Assembly: GCF_014196835.1 (NCBI RefSeq)
Contig: NZ_JACIEK010000002.1
Coordinates: 124,001 to 188,000 of the forward strand
Origin: Aureimonas pseudogalii
GTDB lineage: Bacteria > Pseudomonadota > Alphaproteobacteria > Rhizobiales > Rhizobiaceae
DNA length: 64,000 nucleotides
Direction of reading: 5' to 3'
Position 1 is the stretch's first letter. Each line of letters opens with the position of its first letter. The position numbers and the translations under genes were made by a program. Below, piece by piece: positions 45,748-54,093 of the stretch. The notes below the pieces were generated by a model that was not told the DNA's origin, did not search any database, and saw nothing but the letters and a program-made list of their open reading frames with translations.

Positions 45748-47202
45748 TCACGTCCGCTCCAGCCGGTCGATGAACCAGCGGGTGAGGCGGGTCCAGACCT
45801 CGTCCTTCTCGGCGGCGTCTTCCACGCCGTGCTCGAGATTGGGATTGTCGTTGACCTCGATGAGGAAGACGCCGCGGTCGGTCTCCTTGAGATCGACGCC
45901 GTAGAGCCCGTCGCCGATGCAGCGGGCCCCGCGCAGCCCGGCATCCAGCACCTGCGCCGGCGCGTCGGCGAGCGCGAAGGCGGTGAAGCCGCCCTCCATC
46001 GGGCGCCCGCCCGCGTCGTGGTTGATGATCTGCCAGTGCGCCTTGGCCATGTGGTACTGCACGGCGAAGAGCGGCTTGCCGCCGAGGACGCCGATCCGCC
46101 AGTCGAAGCGCGTCGGCATGTATTCCTGGGCGATGAGGAGGTCGGAATCCTCCAGCCATGCGCCGGCGAGCGCTTCGAGCGCGGCCATGGTCTCCAGCTT
46201 CTTCACGCCGCGCGAGAAGGATCCGTCGGGGATCTTCAGCACCATCGGGAAGCCGAGCTCGTCGGCGGCCTTCACGAGGTCCTCGCGGCCCCCGATCATC
46301 ACCGAGCGGGGCACGCAGACCCCGTTCGCCGTCATCAGTTCGTTCAGATAGACCTTGTTCGTGCAGCGGATCATCGACACGGGATCGTCGATGACGGGCA
46401 TGCCCTCCTGCATCGCGCGCCGGGCGAAGCGGTAGGTGTGGTTGGAGAGCGAGGTCGTCTCGCGGATGAAGAGCGCGTCGAAATTGGCGAGGCGCGGCAG
46501 GTCGCGCCGGGTGATCGGCTCGACGTCGACGCCCATGCGCGCGGCGATCTTGGCCCAGTGGCGCAGGCTCTCCACCGAGGAGGGCGGCAGTTCGTCCTTG
46601 GGGTCGAAGAGGGTGGCGAAGGAATATTTCGCCGGCGTCTTGGTGCGTGCGTCCCGCCATTCGCGCGCCGTGTAGCGCTCCAGCGCCTCGAGGAAGCGGC
46701 GCTTCTCGGGCTCGTTCATCTTGCCCACCGACAGGAAGCCGATGCGCTTGATGCGCACGCCCTCGCGCATCTCCAGCGTCACCTCCAAGGCGGGGGCGCG
46801 GAACCAGTCGAACAGGAGCTTGGCGAAGCGCTCCAGCCGCGGTTCGGGCGCCTGGCCGAAATAGACGCGGATCGGCTCGGCCGGCAGCGGGTGGCGATCG
46901 AACACCTTGGCGAGCACCGCCTCCAGCTCCGGCAACGCGTTCTCGTGGAGCTTGCGCTCGGAGAGGTCGATCATCGTCTCCACCGAGGGGATGACCCGGT
47001 GGCCGCGCGCCCCTGCCAGCAGCGAGGCGTAGTAGCCCCGGCTCTGGTAGGCGTAGGAGCGGCAGAGATTGATGATCTTCGGCCGCTGCCCCCCGAAGAG
47101 CGCGGGGCGGGCGAGATAGTCCCGGCTCGTCATGATCTTGTGCGGGGTCGAGGCGTTGTCGAGGTCGGACGCGCGGCCGACCAGAATGACCCATTGGGAC
47201 AT
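45748..47202 (-). CDS. RLAN-domain RimK-type ATP-grasp ligase
   Basis: This 484-residue enzyme has an N-terminal RLAN domain (residues about 1-165: VILVGRASDLDNASTPHKI, RPKIINLCRSYAYQSRGYYA, LLAGARGHRVIPSVETMIDL) and a C-terminal RimK-like ATP-grasp domain. ATP and metal motifs are FPMVLKIPDGSFSRGVKKLE, LLIAQEYMPTRFDWRIGVLG and GVFLIEVNDNPNLEHGVEDA. Such enzymes ligate an amino acid or peptide to a carboxylate using ATP. It is the last gene of an operon with a GNAT/C39-peptidase fusion 62 bases upstream, an association known for RLAN proteins. The acceptor and the added amino acid are unknown. Confidence 0.9.
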   Translation of the reverse strand: MSQWVILVGRASDLDNASTPHKIMTSRDYLARPALFGGQRPKIINLCRSYAYQSRGYYASLLAGARGHRVIPSVETMIDLSERKLHENALPELEAVLAKVFDRHPLPAEPIRVYFGQAPEPRLERFAKLLFDWFRAPALEVTLEMREGVRIKRIGFLSVGKMNEPEKRRFLEALERYTAREWRDARTKTPAKYSFATLFDPKDELPPSSVESLRHWAKIAARMGVDVEPITRRDLPRLANFDALFIRETTSLSNHTYRFARRAMQEGMPVIDDPVSMIRCTNKVYLNELMTANGVCVPRSVMIGGREDLVKAADELGFPMVLKIPDGSFSRGVKKLETMAALEALAGAWLEDSDLLIAQEYMPTRFDWRIGVLGGKPLFAVQYHMAKAHWQIINHDAGGRPMEGGFTAFALADAPAQVLDAGLRGARCIGDGLYGVDLKETDRGVFLIEVNDNPNLEHGVEDAAEKDEVWTRLTRWFIDRLERT

Positions 47203-47264
47203 CGGGGAAGACGACTTTCGAGGGGCCGGAGGGCGGCCGGAGGGCGGGAGGCGCGGCGGCCGGG

Positions 47265-48521
47265 TCAGGCGCCGCGGGCGCCACGTCGTTCGAGGAATAC
47301 GGCGGCCTTGAGGCCGACCTTGCCGAAGCGCGCGATGCGGGCGAAGGCGGCGTAGGGGATCGGCAGGTTGGCCGCGTCCGCCATCGACTCGCCCCGCTCG
47401 TCGGCGACCCAGGGATCGTGGATCACGAGGTGCCGCCCGTCGTCGCCATGCACCAGCACCCAGTGCGGCACCTTCTGGCCGAACATGTGATAGCCGGAGA
47501 TCAGCACGGTCGCGGTCCGGCCGGCGGCGACGGCGGCGCGCAGATCCTCGATCGTGAAGGGCCGGATGGTGACGGGAATGCCGTACTCCTCGGCGCGCGC
47601 GCGGAAATCCTCCTGCGCCAGCGCCATGACGCGCTGCTTCTCGGGGCTTCGCACCCCGTCGAGAAAGAGATCGCCGGGCTCGGAGACGTGGATCGCGGCG
47701 TCGAGGCCCATCTCGTGCGCGGTGACGGCGAGGCCGTAGGGCTCGCAGCCGCCCGGCCCCGACATCATGAAGATCGTGGTGGCCTGGCGCCAGAGGCGCA
47801 GCTCCAGCACCGGGCTCATCGCGACGCCCGCGCCGTCGCGCGCCAGCGCCATCATCAGGCAGCAGGCGCCGCAGGTGAAGTCGGTGGTCTGCTCGTAATA
47901 GGGCACGCCGGTGTCGAGCGGGTGGTCGCCGCGCAGCGTCTTCTCGAAGCGGATGGCGCTCGTGTGGTCGGCGTAATAGTCGAGATAGCGCCCGATCGGC
48001 CGGTAGCCGGCGCGCCGGTAGAGCGCAATGGCGCGAGAATTGTCCTCGCGCACCTCCAGCCGCAGGCCGATGCGGTCGCGCTCGAAGGCCTCGTGCTCGG
48101 CGCGCGCCAGCAGCGCTGCGCCGACGCCGCGCCCCGCCGCCTCGCCCGCCACCGCGATGGAGTAGAGCCGGGCGAGCGCGGTGCCGGCGCGAAACAGGAT
48201 CGCGGCATAGCCGGCGAGCCCGCCCACATCGTTCATCGCCGCGATCACCAGCGCCGAGCGCGACTGCAGGAGATTGCGGAAGGAGCGGCGCGAAATACGG
48301 TCGGCGTCGAACGCGGCGCATTCGAGCGCCGCCAGCGCGTCGAGATCGTGGAGCGTCGCGGGCCGGAGCGTCGCCGACGGGCGAGCCCCGTGAGCCTCGA
48401 CCGGAGGCGGTGCGGGGGAGGATGCGGAGGCGGCGGGAGCGGCATGGGGCATGGCGGCAGGGATCATCGAGGCGCCGGCGGCGATCGCGACGGCGTCGTG
48501 ATCGCGGGCTTTCGCTCTCAT
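47265..48521 (-). CDS. GNAT acetyltransferase / C39-like peptidase (DUF3335) fusion
   Basis: A 418-residue two-domain protein. After a 50-residue low-complexity leader, residues about 51-195 form a GNAT domain (TLHDLDALAALECAAFDADR, the acetyl-CoA loop GRGVGAALLARAEHEAFE, and SRAIALYRRAGYRPIGRYLD). Residues about 205-410 form a C39-like papain-fold peptidase: EQTTDFTCGACCLMMALA with catalytic Cys217 and VPHWVLVHGDDGRHLVIHDP with the His/Asp. Neither domain has a signal peptide, so both act in the cytoplasm. Pairing with the RLAN ATP-grasp ligase suggests they make, trim and acetylate a peptide-like product. ATG 48521 is uncertain; Met codons at 48467 and 48452 are alternatives. Confidence 0.88.
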   Translation of the reverse strand: MRAKARDHDAVAIAAGASMIPAAMPHAAPAASASSPAPPPVEAHGARPSATLRPATLHDLDALAALECAAFDADRISRRSFRNLLQSRSALVIAAMNDVGGLAGYAAILFRAGTALARLYSIAVAGEAAGRGVGAALLARAEHEAFERDRIGLRLEVREDNSRAIALYRRAGYRPIGRYLDYYADHTSAIRFEKTLRGDHPLDTGVPYYEQTTDFTCGACCLMMALARDGAGVAMSPVLELRLWRQATTIFMMSGPGGCEPYGLAVTAHEMGLDAAIHVSEPGDLFLDGVRSPEKQRVMALAQEDFRARAEEYGIPVTIRPFTIEDLRAAVAAGRTATVLISGYHMFGQKVPHWVLVHGDDGRHLVIHDPWVADERGESMADAANLPIPYAAFARIARFGKVGLKAAVFLERRGARGA

Positions 48522-48566
48522 ATAGCGCCGCCGCCGCGCCGCCGCGAGGGGCGCTCCGTCTTCCCC

Positions 48567-50048
48567 CTACGCGAGAACGGGGGTGATGTGCGGCGCGAGG
48601 CGCACGATCGGCGCCACCGTCGCGGCGACCGGCACGAGATCGGGCGCGAGCTCGCCGAGGGCGCGGCGCAGCGCCGCGAAGCATGTCGCGTCGATGGCGG
48701 TGCCGACGTCGCGCTCCATGATGGCGAGCGCCTGGCTCACCGGCATCGCCGCGCGGTAGGGCCGGTCGGCGGTGAGCGCGTCGAAGATGTCGGCCACGGT
48801 GACGATGCGCGTCTCGAAGGAGATGGCCTCGCCCTTGAGGCCATCGGGATAGCCTCGGCCGTCCAGGCGCTCGTGATGGGCGCCGCCCACCGCCGCGATC
48901 TCGGCGAAGGCGGGAATGCGGGCGAGGATCGTGCGGCTGTGGCTGGCGTGCCGGCGCATCTCCATCCACTCGGCCTCGTCGAGCTTGCCCGGCTTGTCGA
49001 GGATGGTGTTGGAGACGCCGAGCTTGCCGACGTCGTGCAGGAGCGCCGCGCGCTTCATCCAGCGCCGCTTGGCCGCGTCGAGCCCGAGGCTCTCGCCGAT
49101 GAGGTCGGTGACGGCGGCGACGCGCTGGCAATGGCCGGACGTGTAAGGGCTCTTGGAATCGACGATCTCGGCGAAGGCCTCGGCGATGTCGTCGAGATAG
49201 TCCTCGTCGGGGCGTGCGTCGCTCTCGTCGAAACGTTCGAGCAGTCCGTCCTGCGGGCCTTCGAGCCGCTCCCAGAACGCCGGATCGGCGGCGATGCGGG
49301 CGAAGGCGAGGGCGAGGACTGGATCGAACCAGCGCCCGGTGCGCTTGGCGGCTTCCGCCAGCGCGGCCCCGCGGCCCCCGCCCTGATGGACGACGTCGAC
49401 GACCTGCGCCAGAAGGGCGATGCGCGAGAAGAGCGGGATCGCCTCGCCGGCGAGCTTCGCCGGCTTGCCGCCGCCGTCCCAGTGCTCGTCGAGCGAGGCG
49501 ACGCCCTCGGCCACGGCTTCCGAGAAGCGCAGCTTGCGCGCGATGGCCGCGCCGCGCCCGCAGCGCGTCTCGATCAGCTCCTGCGCGATCTCGCCGCCGT
49601 TGCGCACGATGTGGACGATGGCGCGCAGCCGCTCGGCGAGGCCGGACTTCAGGCCAGTGTGGCCGATCACGAAGCGCAGCACCTCGGGCAGGCCGTCGTC
49701 GATGCGCTTGAAGGCCTGCTTGAAGCCGAGATCGTCGGTCAGGTAGAGCTGGCAGAGCCGCGCGGCGTTGGAGGAGCAGCCGAGATCCTTGAGCAGCAGC
49801 GTGTAGCGCAGGTCGTGCAGCGCCGCTTCGCCGAGGCCGACCGCCGCGCCGATGCGCGTGCCGATGAAGGCCGAGCGGATGCAGTGGCCCGGCGGCTGGC
49901 CCTCCGTCATGTCGAGCGCGTGGCTCAGCGCCTCGATGATCTCCGACAGACGAGGCCCCGAAGGCGCGGTGCTCGAACCGGCATTCGACGGGAAGGCGAG
50001 GACGGGTGCGAAGGCCGGCAGCCGGCGGTTCGGGGCGAGCGCGCTCAT
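48567..50048 (-). CDS. HD-GYP domain phosphodiesterase with N-terminal HD-like domain
   Basis: A 493-residue protein. The C-terminal half is an HD-GYP domain with HDVGKLGVSNTILDKPGKLD (His338, Asp339) and AHHERLDGRGYPDGLKGEAI at about residues 390-410, the signature of cyclic-di-GMP phosphodiesterases. The N-terminal half (about 36-260) has a second, divergent HD-like helical region (LRYTLLLKDLGCSSNAARL, VASLDEHWDGGGKPAKLAGE) where the fold seems kept but the GYP is replaced by GGKP. No membrane helix or receiver is present. It is the first gene of the operon ending in the ATP-grasp ligase (spacing 45 bases), which links it by position to that pathway. Confidence 0.88.
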   Translation of the reverse strand: MSALAPNRRLPAFAPVLAFPSNAGSSTAPSGPRLSEIIEALSHALDMTEGQPPGHCIRSAFIGTRIGAAVGLGEAALHDLRYTLLLKDLGCSSNAARLCQLYLTDDLGFKQAFKRIDDGLPEVLRFVIGHTGLKSGLAERLRAIVHIVRNGGEIAQELIETRCGRGAAIARKLRFSEAVAEGVASLDEHWDGGGKPAKLAGEAIPLFSRIALLAQVVDVVHQGGGRGAALAEAAKRTGRWFDPVLALAFARIAADPAFWERLEGPQDGLLERFDESDARPDEDYLDDIAEAFAEIVDSKSPYTSGHCQRVAAVTDLIGESLGLDAAKRRWMKRAALLHDVGKLGVSNTILDKPGKLDEAEWMEMRRHASHSRTILARIPAFAEIAAVGGAHHERLDGRGYPDGLKGEAISFETRIVTVADIFDALTADRPYRAAMPVSQALAIMERDVGTAIDATCFAALRRALGELAPDLVPVAATVAPIVRLAPHITPVLA

Positions 50049-50187
50049 CGGTTCCTTCGAGCGTTGACAGCCCCATCAGTTTCGCAGGCCTGCCTTAAAA
50101 TCGCGTCTCGCCCATCCCTAAAATTGGCGCACGATGGCTGCCGGCGCCCGAGATATGAGATATCAGGAGCGGGAAGAGGAGAGGGCG

Positions 50188-51606
50188 ATGGTGCAGGACG
50201 AAGCGAGAGAGCGGCTGGTCGCGGGGCTCGGGGCCGCGATGGTGCTGACCGAGCCGGACGACGTCGCCCGCTACTGCCGCGACTGGCACGGCGACGTCCA
50301 GACCTCGGCCGTGGCGGTGTTGCGGCCGGGCTCGACAGCGGAGGTCTCGGCGGCGGTGAGGCTCTGCGCCGAGCTCGGCCTCGCGCTCGTGCCGCAGGGC
50401 GGCAACACCGGCCTCGTGCTCGGCGGCATTCCCGACGAGGCGGGGGCCGAAGTGGTGCTCTCGCTCGACCGGATGACGCGCATCCGGCGCATCGACCCCG
50501 ACGACTTCTCGGCCGTGGTGGACGCCGGCTGCGTGCTCGAGACAATCAAGGCGGCGGTGGAGGCGGAGGATCGGTTCTTTCCCCTGTCGCTGGGGGCGCA
50601 GGGCTCCTGTCGGATCGGCGGCAACGTCTCCACCAATGCCGGGGGCATCAACGTCCTGCGCTACGGGATGACGCGCGAGCTGGTGCTCGGCCTCGAAGTG
50701 GTGCTGCCCGACGGCACGGTCTGGGACGGGCTCTCGACGCTTCGCAAGGACAATCGCGGCGTCGATCTCAAGCAGCTCTTCATCGGCGCCGAGGGCACGC
50801 TCGGCATCGTCACGGGCGTGGCGCTCAAGCTGCTGGTGAAGCCGACGCAGGTCGAGACCGCGCTTCTGGCGCTCGGCAGCGTCGAGGAAGCGATGGCGCT
50901 CTACCGGCGCGCGCGCACCGACTGCTGCGACCTCATCAGCGCCTTCGAGCTCATCGGCCCCGAGGCGGTGGCGCTGGCGCAGATCGCCCATCCCGATCTC
51001 GTCGATCCGCTGCCCGGCGCGCACCCCGCCTACGTGCTGATGGAACTCGCCGGCACCGGCCTCGTCGACATCCGCGCCCTGCTCGACCGCTTCCTCGAAG
51101 GGGCGATGGAGGAGGGGCTGGTGCTCGACGGCGTGGTGGCGGCCTCGCGGGCGCAGGCGCTGCAGCTCTGGCGCATCCGCGAGGGCATGAACGACGGGCA
51201 GGCGATGCTGGGGGCGCATCTGCGCACCGACGTCTCGGTGCCGCTCTCGCAGGTCGCGCGCTTCGTCGCCGAGGCGCATGCGGCGGTGGCGCGTGATCTC
51301 CCCGACTGCCGCTCCGTCGCCTACGGCCATGTCGGCGACGGCAACATCCATTTCAACGTGCTGCCGCCGCAGGAGGGTGGCCCTGGCGCGGTGGCGGCGC
51401 GCATCAAGGCGGCCAAGGAGACGGTGAACGCCGTGCTCGACCGGTTCGGCGGCTCGATCAGCGCCGAGCACGGCATCGGCCGCCTGAAGCGGGCGGATTT
51501 CGAGGCCCGGCTCGGCGGCGTGCAGGAGGGGCTGCTCCGGGCGCTGAAGGGCGCGCTCGACCCCGCCGGCCGCATGAACCCCGGCTGCCAGCTGCACCGG
51601 CGATAG
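50188..51606 (+). CDS. FAD-binding 2-hydroxyacid dehydrogenase (D-lactate/D-2-hydroxyglutarate type)
   Basis: A 472-residue flavoenzyme of the vanillyl-alcohol-oxidase fold. The FAD domain shows LVPQGGNTGLVLGGIPD and LGAQGSCRIGGNVSTNAGGI, and the C-terminal cap has YGHVGDGNIHFNVLPPQ and SAEHGIGRLKRADFEARLGG, with the metal-binding His. This is the group with D-lactate dehydrogenase, D-2-hydroxyglutarate dehydrogenase and the GlcD subunit; the substrate is not decided by sequence alone. ATG 50188 follows an excellent GAGGAGAGG, so it is preferred to ATG 50134. The next gene on the strand, 54 bases on, is an L-lactate/malate-type dehydrogenase. Confidence 0.88.
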   Translation: MVQDEARERLVAGLGAAMVLTEPDDVARYCRDWHGDVQTSAVAVLRPGSTAEVSAAVRLCAELGLALVPQGGNTGLVLGGIPDEAGAEVVLSLDRMTRIRRIDPDDFSAVVDAGCVLETIKAAVEAEDRFFPLSLGAQGSCRIGGNVSTNAGGINVLRYGMTRELVLGLEVVLPDGTVWDGLSTLRKDNRGVDLKQLFIGAEGTLGIVTGVALKLLVKPTQVETALLALGSVEEAMALYRRARTDCCDLISAFELIGPEAVALAQIAHPDLVDPLPGAHPAYVLMELAGTGLVDIRALLDRFLEGAMEEGLVLDGVVAASRAQALQLWRIREGMNDGQAMLGAHLRTDVSVPLSQVARFVAEAHAAVARDLPDCRSVAYGHVGDGNIHFNVLPPQEGGPGAVAARIKAAKETVNAVLDRFGGSISAEHGIGRLKRADFEARLGGVQEGLLRALKGALDPAGRMNPGCQLHRR

Positions 51607-51659
51607 GCGATCTCCGCGCGTTCGGGGTCGGCGACGATTTTCAGGGAAGGAACGGGACG

Positions 51660-52700
51660 ATGCAGAACGAGGTGCGGATCGTGGGAACGGCGCGGCTCGA
51701 GGCGGCGGTGCGCGCGGCGCTGGAGGCCGCCGGCGCCGACGCGCCCTCGGTGGCCGCTACGACGCGCGCGGTAATGCACGCCTCGCGCCACGGCGTCGAC
51801 AGCCACGGCGTGCGGCTGGTGCCGCACTATTGCAAGGTGCTGCGCGGCGGGCGGGTGAACCCGACCCCTGCGATGACGCTGCGCCGCACCTCGCCGGCGG
51901 CCTTTTCGCTCGACGCCGACGACGGGCTCGGCCACGGCGCGGCCTACCGGGCGATGGAGGTGGCCTGCGAGGCCGCGGGCGAGGTCGGCATCGCGGCGGT
52001 CGGCATTCACCGCTCGTCGCATTTCGGCGCGGCGGGCGCCTATGCGCTGGCGGGCGCCGAGGCGGGCCGCGTGGCGCTCGCCATGGCCAACAGCGATTCG
52101 GTGGTGGCGCTGCACGAGGGCGCCCAGCCCTTCCACGGCACCAACCCGTTCGCGGCGGGCGTGCCGGTGGCAGGGACAGGGGCAGGGGCGCGCCCCTGGC
52201 TCCTCGACATGGCGACCTCCTCGGTGCCGCTCAACCGGGTCTATCTCTACCGCGCGCTCGGCTTGGCCCTGCCCGCCGACGTGGCGGTGGATGCCGGCGG
52301 CGCGATGACCGCCGATCCGCACGCGGCGGCCATGCTGATGCCGGCCGGCGGCTCGCAGTTCGGCTTCAAGGGCGCCGCGCTCGGCGGGCTGATGACCATC
52401 CTCTCGGCGGTGCTGACGGGCGCCACCGCCGACCCGTTCGTGATCCCGATGGACGGCGAGGAGATCGCGACGCCCCGCAACATCGGCCATTTCGTCATCG
52501 CCATCGATCCCGCCTTCTTCGGCGGGGCCGAGACCTTCCAGTCGGCGCTCAGTGCCTACCTCGCGGCGCTGCGCGGCTCGACCCCGCGCGAGGGCGGCAC
52601 GGTGATGGCACCCGGCGACCGCGAATGGGCGGTGGAGCGTCAGCGGGCCTGCGACGGGATCCCGGTCGATCTCGCCACCGCCGACGCGCTCGGCCTCTGA
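51660..52700 (+). CDS. Ldh family NAD(P)-dependent oxidoreductase (type-2 malate/L-lactate dehydrogenase)
   Basis: This 346-residue enzyme belongs to the LDH2/MDH2 family, unrelated in fold to the classical lactate dehydrogenases. Seen are ASRHGVDSHGVRLVPHYCKV with the catalytic His, HRSSHFGAAGAYALAGAEAG and LLDMATSSVPLNRVYLYRA. The family reduces 2-oxo acids such as pyruvate, malate, ureidoglycolate or delta-pyrroline-2-carboxylate; the exact substrate is unknown. ATG 51660 follows CAGGGAAGGAACGGG. It probably forms an operon with the FAD enzyme upstream, so a shared hydroxy-acid pathway is inferred. Confidence 0.88.
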   Translation: MQNEVRIVGTARLEAAVRAALEAAGADAPSVAATTRAVMHASRHGVDSHGVRLVPHYCKVLRGGRVNPTPAMTLRRTSPAAFSLDADDGLGHGAAYRAMEVACEAAGEVGIAAVGIHRSSHFGAAGAYALAGAEAGRVALAMANSDSVVALHEGAQPFHGTNPFAAGVPVAGTGAGARPWLLDMATSSVPLNRVYLYRALGLALPADVAVDAGGAMTADPHAAAMLMPAGGSQFGFKGAALGGLMTILSAVLTGATADPFVIPMDGEEIATPRNIGHFVIAIDPAFFGGAETFQSALSAYLAALRGSTPREGGTVMAPGDREWAVERQRACDGIPVDLATADALGL

Positions 52701-53047
52701 CACTGTGGCCGATCGATCTCACCGACCTGTGATTTTAACGCCCGCCAATCGATCTCGGACGATGGATCGGCGGGTGTACTGCCGAAGAGTCATTTGATCG
52801 CAACAAGTTACGCGACAAACGAGCATCTCCGGGCAGCAGAACTCCCGCCTCCGGCGCTCGTTGCACGCGAGCAACAGCGGCTTCCAAGACGTTCCGGACG
52901 GTCTTGAGATGACGGATGGTTTGCCCTCCTTATGAGGGCAAGACGGACGCCACGGCGCAGAAGATGCCGGACCGATCGTTTCGCTGAAGTTCGTGCGCCC
53001 GCAGCGGTCGGTTCCTTCCGATCCCGGTCGCCGCTGGAGATCCCGCC
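52701..53047. other. Intergenic region upstream of the Omp25-like gene
   Basis: These 347 bases have a lower GC content than the surroundings. CCCGCC (52741-52746) can pair with GGCGGG (52769-52774), and the inner bases pair with two mismatches; there is no T-run after it, so a terminator of the dehydrogenase pair is possible but weak. The rest should hold the promoter and leader of the outer-membrane protein gene. No gene is seen. Confidence 0.4.
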
Positions 53048-53872
53048 ATGACGCGTCTTTCCCTGCTCCTCGCCTCCGCCGCGACGCTCGCCTTCGCCGT
53101 GCCCGCTCTCGCTGCCGACGTCGTCTACGAAGAGCCGGCCGCGCCGATGGTGGCGATGCCCGCTCCGACCTGGACCGGCCTCTATCTCGGCATCCAGGGC
53201 GGCGGCGCCTTCAACCCCGACAATGGCGACAACCTCGCCGTGGTCCCGAACTTCGCCGGCGCCGGCGCGACGTTCCTCACGAACGCCTTCGGCAACAGCT
53301 TCTCCTCCGAGTTCGACTCGTCCTTCATCGGCGGCGGCCATGTCGGCTTCGACTACCAGGCCGGCCAGTTCGTGGTGGGCGTCCTCGCCGACATCAACGC
53401 GCTCGACGTGTCGCAGACCGCCAGCGCCTTCTCCAACACCCCGGCCTTCTACACGGCCGAGCGCAGCCTCGACTACCTCGTCACCGGCCGCGTGCGCGCC
53501 GGCTACCTGGTGACGCCGACGGCGCTCGCCTACGCCACGGGCGGCGTCGCCTACGGTGAGGTCGACTACGGCTTCTCCTCCAACAGCCCGGCGATCAACG
53601 CCACCTTCCCGGCCCTCCTCAACGAGGACGAGGACGAGTTCGGCTACACGGTCGGCGGCGGCATGGAAGTGAAGGTCACGAACAACATCTCGTTCGGCGC
53701 CGAATACCTCTACACCAACCTCGGCGGCGGCGACTCCTCGACCCGCCTCAACGGCGGCCCCTTCGACGGTTCGGGCTCCTCCGTGGTCGCCGGCCAGTTC
53801 ACCGACTTCAAGTCGAGCGGCGACTTCGACTTCCACACCGTCACCGCGAAGCTCTCCTATCGCTTCAACTGA
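53048..53872 (+). CDS. Omp25/Omp31-like outer membrane beta-barrel protein
   Basis: A 274-residue outer-membrane protein. The signal peptide (MTRLSLLLASAATLAFAVPA, cut after ALA at about residue 22) leads to DVVYEEPAAP, a short Pro-rich segment and WTGLYLGIQGGGAF, the usual start of Omp25-type barrels. Alternating strands follow, such as VTGRVRAGYLVTPTALAYAT and SFGAEYLYTNLG, and the chain ends FHTVTAKLSYRFN with aromatic residues near the end. These proteins link the outer membrane to peptidoglycan or form small pores in rhizobia. It is monocistronic, with a hairpin terminator downstream. Confidence 0.9.
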   Translation: MTRLSLLLASAATLAFAVPALAADVVYEEPAAPMVAMPAPTWTGLYLGIQGGGAFNPDNGDNLAVVPNFAGAGATFLTNAFGNSFSSEFDSSFIGGGHVGFDYQAGQFVVGVLADINALDVSQTASAFSNTPAFYTAERSLDYLVTGRVRAGYLVTPTALAYATGGVAYGEVDYGFSSNSPAINATFPALLNEDEDEFGYTVGGGMEVKVTNNISFGAEYLYTNLGGGDSSTRLNGGPFDGSGSSVVAGQFTDFKSSGDFDFHTVTAKLSYRFN

Positions 53873-53928
53873 CGCTTGGCGCGCGCCGGCCCGGTTCCAG
53901 TCCCGGGTCGCCGCAACGCCAGCTCTGC

Positions 53929-53966
53929 GCCCGTCCCGGTCGTCCCGGGGCGGGCGTCTTGCGTTT
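53929..53966 (+). terminator. Probable terminator of the Omp25-like gene
   Basis: GCCCGTCCCGG (53929-53939) pairs over 11 bases (one G-T) with CCGGGGCGGGC (53945-53955) around a 5-base loop, followed by GTCTTGCGTTT. The T-run is weak, but the stem is strong and it lies between convergent genes. Confidence 0.6.
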
Positions 53967-54093
53967 GGTGCGGAGGCAGGCGGCGTCGGTTCGCCTGCGG
54001 CCTTGATTGGCATGAGTTGGGTGGCAAGGCGTCGGGACGGTCTGGATGCCGACGATTCCGGCGACGGGCTCGGAGCCCGCGTGCCCCAACCCC

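Noticed and set aside
45748-50076. A 1442-codon open frame on the minus strand
   Set aside because: It is the ATP-grasp gene plus an accidental open frame through the two upstream genes; the upstream part is Arg/Ala-rich and overlaps genes with clear motifs in another frame.
47418-51296. A 1292-codon open frame on the plus strand
   Set aside because: Antisense to the GNAT/C39 and HD-GYP genes; composition is typical of high-GC shadow frames.
52741-52774. A terminator after the Ldh-type gene
   Set aside because: The stem has two mismatches and no T-run on the plus strand; kept only as a remark in the intergenic entry.
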